From Acidimicrobiales bacterium (GTDB lineage Bacteria; Actinomycetota; Acidimicrobiia; Acidimicrobiales; DATDAH01), in NCBI GenBank assembly GCA_016794585.1, contig JAEUJM010000014.1, positions 30,160 through 94,159 of the forward strand: a DNA stretch of 64,000 nt, given 5' to 3'. The notes beneath the pieces were generated by a model that worked only from the letters and a program-made list of their open reading frames with translations, had not been told where the DNA came from and made no database searches. The translations under genes and the position numbers were made by a program. Positions 1 through 7,252 of the stretch are shown piece after piece (positions within the stretch are counted from its first letter, which is position 1; every line of letters starts with the position of its first letter).

Positions 1-68
1 TCGTTGTAGCCCTCGATGCGTCGCTCGTGCTTCGACTGTGCGAAGGCGACAACCGCAACGTCTCGCAT
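1..68 (-). CDS. Thiolase-family protein, N-terminus only (cut by window edge)
   Basis: The minus strand from the ATG at 66-68 reads MRDVAVVAFAQSKHERRIEG and then leaves the window. This opening (a short hydrophobic strand followed by G/A-F-A-Q-S) is typical of the thiolase-like proteins called lipid-transfer or acetyl-CoA acetyltransferase homologues in Actinobacteria. Such genes usually sit directly beside DUF35 genes, as here (157-1124). Only 22 residues are visible, so catalytic residues cannot be judged. A GGAGG sequence lies upstream inside the repeated leader at 76-142, which supports this start. The family call rests mostly on context. Confidence 0.6.
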   Translation of the reverse strand, partial: MRDVAVVAFAQSKHERRIEGYN

Positions 69-75
69 CACACTG

Positions 76-142
76 GCACCTCCTTCGTCGGTGCGCCTTC
101 GGCATCCGGTTCGTTGGGTGCCGCAGTTCCGCTCCGCTCCGC
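76..142 (-). repeat. Repeated leader element carrying a Shine-Dalgarno sequence (copy 1)
   Basis: Plus-strand bases 76-113 match 15708-15745 at 36 of 38 positions, and a second block CCGCTCCGCTCCGC (129-142) recurs at 15759-15772. In both places the element lies just upstream of a minus-strand start codon. Read on the minus strand it contains ACCGACGAAGGAGG, so it supplies the ribosome binding site. The flanking GCACC and GGTGC can pair and would put the GGAGG in a small hairpin loop. Confidence 0.6.
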
Positions 143-156
143 TGCCTCGATCGTCA

Positions 157-681
157 TCACATCTGCCCTTCGTAGGTCGAGGGGTCGGCGTCGGGCTCAC
201 CCGTCGGCCGCCACCACTTGATGTTCTCGAGGCTGGTCTCCAGCTCGTCGTCGTCCTTCCAGACCGCCTCCACCCGCAGGCCCATGCGCACGTCGTGGGC
301 GGGCATCTCCTGGATCAGGCCGAACAGCGGGAGGTCGGCCCCGTCGACGAGCACGTTGGCGCTCACGTAGGGGATCTCCATCTGCTGGCCGTGGAACGGG
401 ACGTTGACCACGCAGAAGGTGGTCACGGTGCCCGTGTGGGGCAGCTCCACCTCGTCGGTGGTGGGCACGCCGTCGGTCGGGCAGGCGCCGCGCGGCGGCA
501 GGTAGACCTTGCCGCACTTGGGGCAGCGCTGGCCCATGAGCTTCTTCTCCTTGACCGCTCGCAGGAAGCGGCTGGAGGCGGCGCCGGCCGTGTACTCGTA
601 GTCGAGGTGCAGCGGCGTCTTGGTGCTGCGCACCGGCTCGACGTCGGCCAGCGCCGGGATGGTCGTCAGATCGATGCCCAT
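157..681 (-). CDS. DUF35 (Zn-ribbon/OB-fold) acyl-CoA-associated protein
   Basis: A 174-residue protein from the ATG at 679-681, which overlaps the upstream stop codon (ATGA). DUF35 proteins pair a rubredoxin-like zinc ribbon with an OB fold and act as partners of thiolase-like enzymes in acyl-CoA and steroid catabolism. The ribbon is visible near residues 52-70 as C-P-K-C-G, then P-P-R-G-A-C-P-T-D; the fourth expected Cys is replaced by Asp, so zinc binding may be weak. The OB-fold half follows with T-G-T-V-T-T-F and a V-N-V-P-F strand. It is probably co-transcribed with 681-1124 and with the thiolase running off the left edge. Confidence 0.85.
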   Translation of the reverse strand: MGIDLTTIPALADVEPVRSTKTPLHLDYEYTAGAASSRFLRAVKEKKLMGQRCPKCGKVYLPPRGACPTDGVPTTDEVELPHTGTVTTFCVVNVPFHGQQMEIPYVSANVLVDGADLPLFGLIQEMPAHDVRMGLRVEAVWKDDDELETSLENIKWWRPTGEPDADPSTYEGQM

Positions 682-1124
682 CAGCTCTTCTCCTCCGGGA
701 CGAAGCAGGCGATGTCGTTGATGTGGCCTTCGCGCTCGTCGGCCCACTTCACGGCCACCCGCATGCCGGTCGCCATGGCGGACTCGTCGGCGTCCACCGC
801 GTGGAGGAAGCCCACGTCGGCGCCGTCGAGCTTCACCAGGGCGAAGGCGAAGGGGTGGTCGAGCGGGTGCTCGGGACGGGGGTCGGCCACCCACGACCAG
901 GTCAGGACCTCACCCGAGGTGCCCACCTCGACGAGCTCGGAGAGCTCCTCGGCGGTGACGGGGTCGTACTCGACCGGCGGCACGATCACCCGGCCGTCGG
1001 CCCCCCGCACCCCCAGCACGATCTGCTCGCGCAGACCGGTGAGGAAGGCGCTCATCGCCGGACCCACCGTCCGGGAGAACGGGTACTCGATGACCAGTGG
1101 TGCGCGTAGGACTTCCTGCTCCAT
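681..1124 (-). CDS. DUF35-like OB-fold protein lacking a zinc ribbon
   Basis: A 147-residue protein starting MEQEVLRAPLVIEYPFSR. The layout matches DUF35 proteins: an N-terminal helix (M-S-A-F-L-T-G-L-R-E), a ribbon segment, then an OB fold containing G-T-S-G-E-V-L-T-W-S-W-V and a closing P-E-E-K-S. The ribbon segment (R-E-Q-I-V-L-G-V-R-G-A-D-G-R-V-I-V-P-P) has no cysteines at the usual four positions, so no zinc should bind. It overlaps the next DUF35 gene by 1 base, so the two are likely made together, perhaps as a heteromer in which only one subunit keeps part of the ribbon. This is the first gene of the minus-strand run; 33 bases separate it from the alcohol dehydrogenase upstream. Confidence 0.8.
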   Translation of the reverse strand: MEQEVLRAPLVIEYPFSRTVGPAMSAFLTGLREQIVLGVRGADGRVIVPPVEYDPVTAEELSELVEVGTSGEVLTWSWVADPRPEHPLDHPFAFALVKLDGADVGFLHAVDADESAMATGMRVAVKWADEREGHINDIACFVPEEKS

Positions 1125-1157
1125 GGGCTGAGCCTTTCGTCGCGTGAGCGAGGTCGA

Positions 1158-2240
1158 TCAGAAGGTGAGGACGGTGCGGACCACTTCGCCGCTGGTCATG
1201 GCGGTGAGGGCCTCGTTGACCTCGCCGATGTCCTTCTTGGCGCTGATCATGCCCTCGAGGTCGAGCTTCCCGGCCCGCCAGAGGCGCAGCAGGCGGTGGA
1301 AGTCGCTGCGGACGTCGGTGGAGCCGTAGTACGACCCCATGAAGACCTTCTCGGCGTAGAAGATCTCGAAGGCGTTGAACTCGACCATCTGGTCCATCTT
1401 CCCGACACCGACCACGACGGCGGTGCCGCCGCGGCGGACGGCGTCGAACGACGCCCGCATGGTGGCCGGGAGGCCGATGGCCTCGAAGGCGTAGTCGAAC
1501 CCGTCGCCACCGGTGAGCACGCCCTGCAGCTCCGCCAGCTCGTCGGGCTTCACCGCGTGGGTGGCGCCGAAGGTCTTGGCGGTCTCGAGCTTCGAGTCGA
1601 TCATGTCGACGGCGACGATCGTCGCGGCACCGGCGATGCGGGCGCCCTGGATGACCGAGATGCCCACGCCACCGCAGCCGAACACCACGACCGAGGAGCC
1701 GGGCGTGACCTTGGCGGTGTTGATGGCCGCGCCGACGCCGGTCATGACCGCGCACCCGACGAGCGAGGCCACGTCGAAGGGGATGTCGTCGTCGACCTTG
1801 ATGGCGCCCTGCCAGGGCATGATCGTCTCGCGGGCCCAGGTGCCGGCGCCGGCCATGCCGAACACGCCGACGTCGCCGCGCTGGAACTTCTGCTGCACGG
1901 CCCACTCGAACTGCAACATCACACACAGGTGCGGGGACTTGTGGTCCACGCACATCGTGCACTTCCCGCACGGCGGCGACCAGGCCACGATCACGTGGTC
2001 ACCCTCGGCGAGGTTGTCCACGCCGGCACCGACGGCGGTGATGACGCCGGCACCCTCGTGGCCCAGCACGACGGGGGCGGGCTGCGGGAGCGAGCCGGTC
2101 ATGGCGTGCAGGTCCGAGTGGCAGACGCCGGTGGCCTCGATCTGGATCTTCACCTGGCCCGGACCGGGATCGGCGACGGTCAGGTCGTCGACGACCTCGA
2201 GGGTCTCGTCACCGGTGTTGTGCAGCAGTGCTCCTCGCAT
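1158..2240 (-). CDS. Zinc-dependent alcohol dehydrogenase (MDR superfamily)
   Basis: A 360-residue medium-chain dehydrogenase that oxidises an alcohol with a nicotinamide cofactor. Catalytic zinc ligands are visible as Cys40 (T-G-V-C-H-S-D) and His61-Glu62 (L-G-H-E-G). The structural zinc loop uses Cys91, Cys94, Cys97 and Cys106. The Rossmann motif G-C-G-G-V-G follows in the middle of the protein. Full family length. The ATG is preceded by AAGGAG with 6 bases of spacing. It diverges from the acyl-CoA synthetase at 2365 across a 124-base gap that holds a KstR-like palindrome, so both may be co-regulated in lipid or steroid catabolism. The substrate cannot be read from the sequence. Confidence 0.9.
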   Translation of the reverse strand: MRGALLHNTGDETLEVVDDLTVADPGPGQVKIQIEATGVCHSDLHAMTGSLPQPAPVVLGHEGAGVITAVGAGVDNLAEGDHVIVAWSPPCGKCTMCVDHKSPHLCVMLQFEWAVQQKFQRGDVGVFGMAGAGTWARETIMPWQGAIKVDDDIPFDVASLVGCAVMTGVGAAINTAKVTPGSSVVVFGCGGVGISVIQGARIAGAATIVAVDMIDSKLETAKTFGATHAVKPDELAELQGVLTGGDGFDYAFEAIGLPATMRASFDAVRRGGTAVVVGVGKMDQMVEFNAFEIFYAEKVFMGSYYGSTDVRSDFHRLLRLWRAGKLDLEGMISAKKDIGEVNEALTAMTSGEVVRTVLTF

Positions 2241-2310
2241 CGGAGGCTCCTTCGTGGCGTGTCGTGGTGGTCTGGCGCGTGCGGTCGTGCCGTGGCGTTG
2301 CGGACTGTAG

Positions 2311-2324
2311 TGGAACGCGTTCTA
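2311..2324. promoter_or_regulatory. Putative KstR-type operator
   Basis: TGGAACGCGTTCTA fits the published mycobacterial KstR consensus TnnAACnnGTTnnA at all eight fixed positions. It lies between the divergent alcohol dehydrogenase (start 2240) and acyl-CoA synthetase (start 2365) genes. The palindrome extends to 18 bases (2309-2326) with one mismatched pair. A KstR-like TetR gene lies at 8287-8883. Binding is inferred. Confidence 0.55.
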
Positions 2325-2364
2325 CTCTGGCGCGAGCAGGTCAGCCAACGAGGGGAAGATCGAC

Positions 2365-3918
2365 GTGGCCAGTCTCGGGTTTTGGAAGATCGGACAGGAG
2401 CAGCCGGACCGGCCGGCGCTGGTGACGCCGGACGGCACCGAGTACACGTTCGGTGAGCTGCTCGCGGCCACCAACAAGGTCACCCACGGCCTGCGTGCTC
2501 TCGGGCTCACCAAGGGCGACGCCATCGCCACGGTGCTGCCCAACGGCGCGGAGATGGTCGAGCTGTACATGGCCTGCCTTCAGGCCGGGCTCTACATCAC
2601 GCCCGTCAACCACCACCTGGTGGCGGACGAGATCGCGTACATCGTCCAGGACAGCGAGGCCAAGGTCCTGGTGGGCCACGAGCGCTTCGCCGAGGAGACC
2701 GCGAAGGCCGCCGACCAGGTCGACTTCCCCGCGGAGTGCCGCTTCGCCATCGGCGACGTGCCCGGCTTCCGCCCCTTCTCCGAGCTGACCGACGGCCAGC
2801 CCGACACGCTCCCCGAGGAGCGGTCGTCGGGTGCGGCCATGCACTACACCTCCGGCACGACCGGCAAGCCGAAGGGCGTCAAGCGCCCCGTCGTGGACAT
2901 CGACCCCGACGTGTTCGGCGAGCTCTTCGCCGGCTTCCCGCAGATGTTCGGCATCACCCCGCTCGGCGACGGCGTCCACATCACGGGCTCGCCGCTCTAC
3001 CACACGGCCGTCCTGCACTTCACCGGCAACTCGCTGCACCTCGGCCACCGCGTGATCCTCATGGACAAGTGGACGCCCGAGGGGATGCTCGAGCTCATCG
3101 ACCGCTACAAGGTCACCCACAGCCACATGGTGCCGACGCAGTTCAACCGGCTCCTGGCCCTGCCCGACGACGTCAAGGCCAAGTACGACGTGTCGTCGAC
3201 CCGCAACATGGTCCACGCCGCCGCTCCCTGCCCGCCCGACGTCAAGCGGGCGATGCTCGAGTGGTGGGGTCCGTCGATCTACGAGTACTACGCGGCCACC
3301 GAGGGTGGCGGCACCATCGTCACCCCCGAGGAGTGGCTCGAGAAGCCCGGCACCGTGGGCAAGGCGTGGCCCAACTCGGAGGTCGTCATCATGGACGACG
3401 AGGGCAACGAGCTCCCGGCCGGTGAGGTCGGCACGGTCTACATGCGCATGGGCACCGGCCAGGACTTCGAGTACAAGGACGACCCCGAGAAGACCGCCGA
3501 GAACCGCAAGAAGGGCTTCTTCACCGTCGGTGACATCGGCGTGCTCGACGAGGACGGCTTCCTGTTCCTGCGCGACCGCAAGAGCCACATGATCATCTCG
3601 GGTGGCGTGAACATCTACCCGGCCGAGATCGAGAACGCCTTGCTCGGCCATCCCAAGGTCGCGGACGCCGCCGTGTTCGGCATCCCCCACCCCGACTGGG
3701 GCGAGGAGGTCAAGGCCGTGGTCGAGCTGGTCGACGGCGTCGAGCCCAGCGACGAGGTGGCGCAGGAGATCCTCAGCTACTGCGGCGAGAAGCTGGCCAA
3801 GTTCAAGATCCCCCGCTCCGTGGACTTCACCGACGAGATGCCCCGGGACCCCAACGGCAAGCTCTACAAGCGCAAACTGCGGGACCCCTACTGGGAAGGC
3901 CACGACGCCAAGATCTGA
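2365..3918 (+). CDS. Acyl-CoA synthetase (AMP-forming, FadD type)
   Basis: A 517-residue member of the ANL superfamily that activates a carboxylic acid to its CoA thioester via an acyl-adenylate. Visible core motifs: Y-T-S-G-T-T-G-K-P-K-G near residue 160 (ATP phosphate loop), Y-Y-A-A-T-E-G near 310, G-D-I-G and D-R-K-S-H-M-I-I-S-G-G-V-N-I-Y-P near 405-420 (hinge), and N-G-K-L-Y-K-R-K near the C-terminus with the catalytic Lys. The GTG start follows AGGGGAAG with 6-base spacing. The KstR-like palindrome 40 bases upstream suggests induction with lipid or steroid catabolism genes. The acid substrate is unknown. Confidence 0.92.
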   Translation: MASLGFWKIGQEQPDRPALVTPDGTEYTFGELLAATNKVTHGLRALGLTKGDAIATVLPNGAEMVELYMACLQAGLYITPVNHHLVADEIAYIVQDSEAKVLVGHERFAEETAKAADQVDFPAECRFAIGDVPGFRPFSELTDGQPDTLPEERSSGAAMHYTSGTTGKPKGVKRPVVDIDPDVFGELFAGFPQMFGITPLGDGVHITGSPLYHTAVLHFTGNSLHLGHRVILMDKWTPEGMLELIDRYKVTHSHMVPTQFNRLLALPDDVKAKYDVSSTRNMVHAAAPCPPDVKRAMLEWWGPSIYEYYAATEGGGTIVTPEEWLEKPGTVGKAWPNSEVVIMDDEGNELPAGEVGTVYMRMGTGQDFEYKDDPEKTAENRKKGFFTVGDIGVLDEDGFLFLRDRKSHMIISGGVNIYPAEIENALLGHPKVADAAVFGIPHPDWGEEVKAVVELVDGVEPSDEVAQEILSYCGEKLAKFKIPRSVDFTDEMPRDPNGKLYKRKLRDPYWEGHDAKI

Positions 3919-3939
3919 CGCTCGGCGGCGGCTTTCGTC

Positions 3940-3978
3940 GGAGGAAATAGCCCCCCGATTCCGGGGGCTATTTCCTCC
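3940..3978. terminator. Perfect 16-bp inverted repeat, terminator-like, one of a hairpin family
   Basis: Left arm GGAGGAAATAGCCCCC (3940-3955) and right arm GGGGGCTATTTCCTCC (3963-3978) are exact reverse complements around a CGATTCC loop, 21 bases after the synthetase stop. There is no T tract. Related hairpins with an ATTC core sit at 58711-58753 and 60109-60151. Confidence 0.65.
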
Positions 3979-4005
3979 AACAGCAGGGTGTGGCAGGGTC
4001 ACGCC

Positions 4006-5373
4006 GTGCAATGGGCCGGGAAGGTGGGGATGGTCGGCCTCACCGTCGCAGTGCTCGCCGGTGGGTGCGGCAGCGCCGGCGACGAGAGCGACACCGGCGC
4101 TCCGGCGGAGCTGTGTTCGGCGTACGAGCAGTTCGTCGAGCTCGAGGACGAGCTGCTGGCCCCCGAGGTCTTCGACCTGAGCGCCGGCGAGCTGCAGTCC
4201 GTCCTCGCCGACCGCAGCCGCGTCGCCGCTTCGATGGCCGAGGTGGCCGACGGTGACCTCGGCGAGGCGTTGCGGCCGACGGCGCGGTTCGACCCGGCTG
4301 CGGACGAGATCCTCGTCGAGGCATGGCGCGAGGACCGACAGGGGCTGCCCGCCGCCGGCGACAGCTGGACGACGAAGGCGCTCTCGGACCAGGACGAGCT
4401 GGTCGCGGACGACGGGGCCCGGATGGCCACGGGCGACTGGTTCTCTCGGAGCACCCAGCGCCGGGAGCTCCTCTATGTCACGTGCGTCGAACCCGGGCTG
4501 GCCGACGGACCGGACCAGGACCGGGCGGAGCGAGCACCGGACGGACTGATCAGCTACTTCCGGTTCGCCGATGTCGCCACCGCCACCGGGGAGCGACTCG
4601 CGGTCACGACCAGGGGCGACGAGGCCGAGTCGCCCTTCAGGCTGCCCACGGGATGGCGGTCACCGTTGTACGGCGACGCGGTGGGCGATCGGGTGGTGTT
4701 CAACGCGGCCCACGGCGATCGAGTCGGACTCCTGTCGTTCGACCTCTTGTCGTCCGACTCCCAGAGCGACGCCGAGGTCGCCTACGACGGCGACGTCCCG
4801 CTCTCGTGCCCGTCGCTCTCGAGCGACGGCCGGTCCATCCTCGCTCCTGAGCAGTCCTTCAGCGGCGACGACCGAGGGGTGTTCGAGGTGCGCGCCGAGG
4901 ACGTCGAGCCGCTCGGTCTCGACCTCGCGTTGCAGGGGTGCACCGCGGCGGTCGGCGACGACCACCTGCTGGTGGCCCCTGCCGCTGCGTCCCTGGCCGA
5001 TCCCGTCACCGCCTCGCTGATGACCCGGGAGGGCTCGGACCTCCGGTCCATCGATCTGCCGGCCCACTGCAACGTGACCCTCGGTGACGTGCACGGCACC
5101 GCCGACCGAGCGGCACTGTCGCTGCGCTGCGCCGACCCCGGCGACAGCGGGCTGTGGACCGTCGACCTGGAGTCCTTCGAGGTCGCGCACCTGGTCACCG
5201 GAGCGGTCGGCACCCCCAAGTGGTCGCCAGACGGCGAGTGGCTGACGTTCGCCTACGCCCCCGTCGAGACGCTATCGGGCCACCTGGACATCTGGCTGGT
5301 GAAGGCCGACGGGACCGGCGCCCAAGAGCTCGTGGAGGGCGGCGCTTTCCCGATCTGGCTGCCCGAGCGGTGA
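4006..5373 (+). CDS. Secreted lipoprotein with TolB/WD40-like beta-propeller C-terminus
   Basis: A 455-residue protein from the GTG at 4006, chosen because AGGGT lies 7 bases upstream and the resulting n-region carries a Lys; a GTG at 3988 is also in frame. The signal peptide ends in V-L-A-G-G-C, a lipobox, so the mature protein should be lipid-anchored outside the membrane. The first part of about 180 residues is acidic with no motif I recognise. The C-terminal half has repeated blade-like strands, the last being W-S-P-D-G-E-W-L-T-F followed by D-I-W-L-V-K-A-D-G-T-G-A, the usual TolB/PD40 signature. Function unknown, probably protein or ligand binding at the cell surface. Confidence 0.75.
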   Translation: MQWAGKVGMVGLTVAVLAGGCGSAGDESDTGAPAELCSAYEQFVELEDELLAPEVFDLSAGELQSVLADRSRVAASMAEVADGDLGEALRPTARFDPAADEILVEAWREDRQGLPAAGDSWTTKALSDQDELVADDGARMATGDWFSRSTQRRELLYVTCVEPGLADGPDQDRAERAPDGLISYFRFADVATATGERLAVTTRGDEAESPFRLPTGWRSPLYGDAVGDRVVFNAAHGDRVGLLSFDLLSSDSQSDAEVAYDGDVPLSCPSLSSDGRSILAPEQSFSGDDRGVFEVRAEDVEPLGLDLALQGCTAAVGDDHLLVAPAAASLADPVTASLMTREGSDLRSIDLPAHCNVTLGDVHGTADRAALSLRCADPGDSGLWTVDLESFEVAHLVTGAVGTPKWSPDGEWLTFAYAPVETLSGHLDIWLVKADGTGAQELVEGGAFPIWLPER

Positions 5374-5462
5374 CTTCGACGCGGGCCGAGCGTTCCGGGA
5401 GCCCTCGAACCGCCGGCAACCGCTCGACGCTTCTCAGAATCGTCAGCCTGGGCGGGCCACCG

Positions 5463-5513
5463 GGTTCTCGGAACACGGCGGCCGCCTGAGGCGGCTTGAC
5501 GCTTCCGAGAACC
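5463..5513. repeat. Nested inverted repeat in the gap before 5561
   Basis: Outer arms GGTTCTCGGAA (5463-5473) and TTCCGAGAACC (5503-5513) are exact complements and enclose an inner hairpin GCCGCC-TGA-GGCGGC (5481-5495). The gap 5374-5560 holds no gene. A degenerate echo of the right side lies near 5427-5446. It may terminate the lipoprotein transcript or bind a regulator of the downstream oxidoreductase. Confidence 0.5.
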
Positions 5514-5560
5514 AGACGATCGGGGCGCGGCGCCGGCGGTCGAGCGGGTAGGGCCCGGGC

Positions 5561-6526
5561 ATGGTTGCCATCGGGTACACGATCATGAGCGAGCAGGCGG
5601 GGCCGGCGCAGATCGTCGGCGACGCCCTCCAGGCCGAGGCGCGGGGGTTCGACTTCCTCGCCGCCTCCGACCACCACGCGCCGTGGCTGGAGGAGCAGGG
5701 CCACTCGCCGTACGTCTGGTCGGTGCTCGGCGCGGTGGCCCAGGCCACGGACGAGATCGGGATGATGACCTACGTCACGTGCCCGACCATGCGGTACCAC
5801 CCGGCGGTGGTGGCGCAGAAGGCGGCGACGATCCAGCTGCTCTCCGAGGGGCGCTTCACCCTCGGGCTCGGCGCCGGCGAGAACCTGAACGAGCACGTGG
5901 TGGGCCTCGACTGGCCGCCGGTCGACGTGCGCCACGACCGCCTCGAGGAGGCCCTCGCCATCATCCGGCCGATGCTCGACGGCGAGACCGTGACCTTCCG
6001 GGGCGAGTACCTCTCGGCCGAGGCGGCCGGGCTCTGGGATCTGCCGTCGACGCCGCCGCCCATCGGCCTGGCCGTCTCCGGGCCGGCGTCGTGCACCCTC
6101 GCCGGCGAGCAGGCCGACGTGATGATCGCGGTCGAGCCGAAGGCCGACCTCGTCGAGCGCTTCGAGGGCGCCGGCGGCGCCGGCAAGCCCAAGGTGGGCC
6201 AGCTGGCAATCAGCTACGACCCCGACCCGGCGCTGGCCCGCAAGCGGGCGCGCGAGCAGTTCCGCTGGTTCCTCGGCGGCTGGGACGTCAACGCCGAGCT
6301 GCCCGGCCCCCGCCACTTCGCCTCCGCGTCGCAGGCCGTGACTGAGGACGACGTGGCCGAGCAGATCCCCTGCGGCGACGACGTCGACGCCGTGGTGGCG
6401 GCCGTCCGCGAGTTCAGCGACGCCGGGTTCACCCACGTGGCCCTGGTCCAGATCGGCGGCGACCACCAGGAACCGTTCTTCGACTGGGCCGAGTCCGACC
6501 TCCTCCCCGCACTCCGGGAGATCTGA
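5561..6526 (+). CDS. F420-dependent LLM-class oxidoreductase (glucose-6-phosphate dehydrogenase-like family)
   Basis: A 321-residue luciferase-fold TIM barrel. The start M-V-A-I-G-Y-T, the segment F-D-F-L-A-A-S-D-H-H-A-P-W near residue 30, E-G-R-F-T-L-G-L-G-A-G-E-N-L-N-E-H near 100 and the late A-L-V-Q-I-G-G-D-H are hallmarks of the F420-dependent group related to Fgd. It should transfer hydride between coenzyme F420 and an organic substrate in the cytoplasm. The substrate is unknown and the family contains many uncharacterised paralogues. No co-directional partner lies close by, so it is probably a single-gene unit. Confidence 0.85.
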   Translation: MVAIGYTIMSEQAGPAQIVGDALQAEARGFDFLAASDHHAPWLEEQGHSPYVWSVLGAVAQATDEIGMMTYVTCPTMRYHPAVVAQKAATIQLLSEGRFTLGLGAGENLNEHVVGLDWPPVDVRHDRLEEALAIIRPMLDGETVTFRGEYLSAEAAGLWDLPSTPPPIGLAVSGPASCTLAGEQADVMIAVEPKADLVERFEGAGGAGKPKVGQLAISYDPDPALARKRAREQFRWFLGGWDVNAELPGPRHFASASQAVTEDDVAEQIPCGDDVDAVVAAVREFSDAGFTHVALVQIGGDHQEPFFDWAESDLLPALREI

Positions 6527-6535
6527 GCGGCTCCG

Positions 6536-6844
6536 TCACCCGCCAGGAAGCGGGTCCGCGTCGCGGTCAGCCCGGATCTGAGCCACCAGCTCCTCGGCTC
6601 GGCCAGGAGCAAGGCCGTTCGTCGAGGACAGCGGTCGTCGGCGTGCGTCCTCCATGCGCTCGCGCAGCCGCTCCGCTTCCTCGAGAGCAGGAGCCCCACG
6701 CCGGAACCGCAGCCGATCAGGTCGGATCACCACGGCGACGGCCCGGCCGTTCCGTGTGATCGTGATCTCGTCACCCTCCACGACCCGGTCCAGGATCGCC
6801 GCCAAGGAGGCGCTGGCCTCGGAGACGCTCATCGTCAACGCCAT
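6536..6844 (-). CDS. Phd/YefM-family antitoxin, no toxin beside it
   Basis: A 102-residue protein from the ATG at 6842-6844. The N-terminal half M-S-V-S-E-A-S-A-S-L-A-A-I-L-D-R-V-V-E-G-D-E with I-T-R-N-G-R-A-V-A-V-V-I is the Phd/YefM DNA-binding fold; the Arg-rich acidic tail would normally cover a toxin. Neither neighbour is a PIN, Doc or RelE-type toxin: downstream is the convergent F420-type gene and upstream the divergent monooxygenase. It is either an orphan that acts in trans or the remnant of a module. No strong Shine-Dalgarno sequence is seen. Confidence 0.75.
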   Translation of the reverse strand: MALTMSVSEASASLAAILDRVVEGDEITITRNGRAVAVVIRPDRLRFRRGAPALEEAERLRERMEDARRRPLSSTNGLAPGRAEELVAQIRADRDADPLPGG

Positions 6845-6874
6845 GACGGAGATGTTGACCGAAGCAGAGGTCTG

Positions 6875-7204
6875 ATGAACGGTGATTTCCCGGACGCCGG
6901 CCCTAACGTCGGCGCCGTGATCATCGTGACCGGGAGCGTCGTCGTCCGACCCGAGGATCTCGACGAGGCGGTGGCCGTGTCGCTCGAGCACGTGCGCCGC
7001 TCGCGCACCGAGCCGGGGTGCCTGCTGCACTCGGTGCACCACGACGTGGAGGACCCGAACCGGCTCGTGTTCCTCGAGCAGTGGGCCGACCGGGCCGCGC
7101 TCGACGCCCACTTCGCCGTGCCCGCATCGCTCGAGTTCGTGACCCGGCTGTCCGCGCTCGCCACCGAGCCGCCGACGATGGAGATCCACGACACCGCCGG
7201 CTGA
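6875..7204 (+). CDS. Antibiotic biosynthesis monooxygenase (ABM)/quinol monooxygenase-like protein
   Basis: A 109-residue single-domain ferredoxin-like protein. The core I-I-V-T-G-S-V-V-V-R-P, E-H-V-R-R-S-R-T-E-P-G-C-L-L-H-S-V and F-L-E-Q-W-A-D-R-A-A-L-D-A-H-F is the standard ABM domain, as in YgiN. Members dimerise and oxidise quinols or aromatic substrates without a cofactor. The ATG at 6875 has AGAGG 4 bases upstream; a GTG at 6917 is also in frame and would remove a non-conserved leader, so the start is uncertain. It diverges from the Phd gene with only 30 bases between starts. Confidence 0.8.
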   Translation: MNGDFPDAGPNVGAVIIVTGSVVVRPEDLDEAVAVSLEHVRRSRTEPGCLLHSVHHDVEDPNRLVFLEQWADRAALDAHFAVPASLEFVTRLSALATEPPTMEIHDTAG

Positions 7205-7252
7205 CCGGCGCCCGACTTCACCGCACCCCCGATCGGCGACGACACTGACACC

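Noticed and set aside
2341..4011. Open frame of about 556 codons on the minus strand, opposite the acyl-CoA synthetase
   Set aside because: Shadow of the synthetase; it also runs through the perfect hairpin at 3940-3978.
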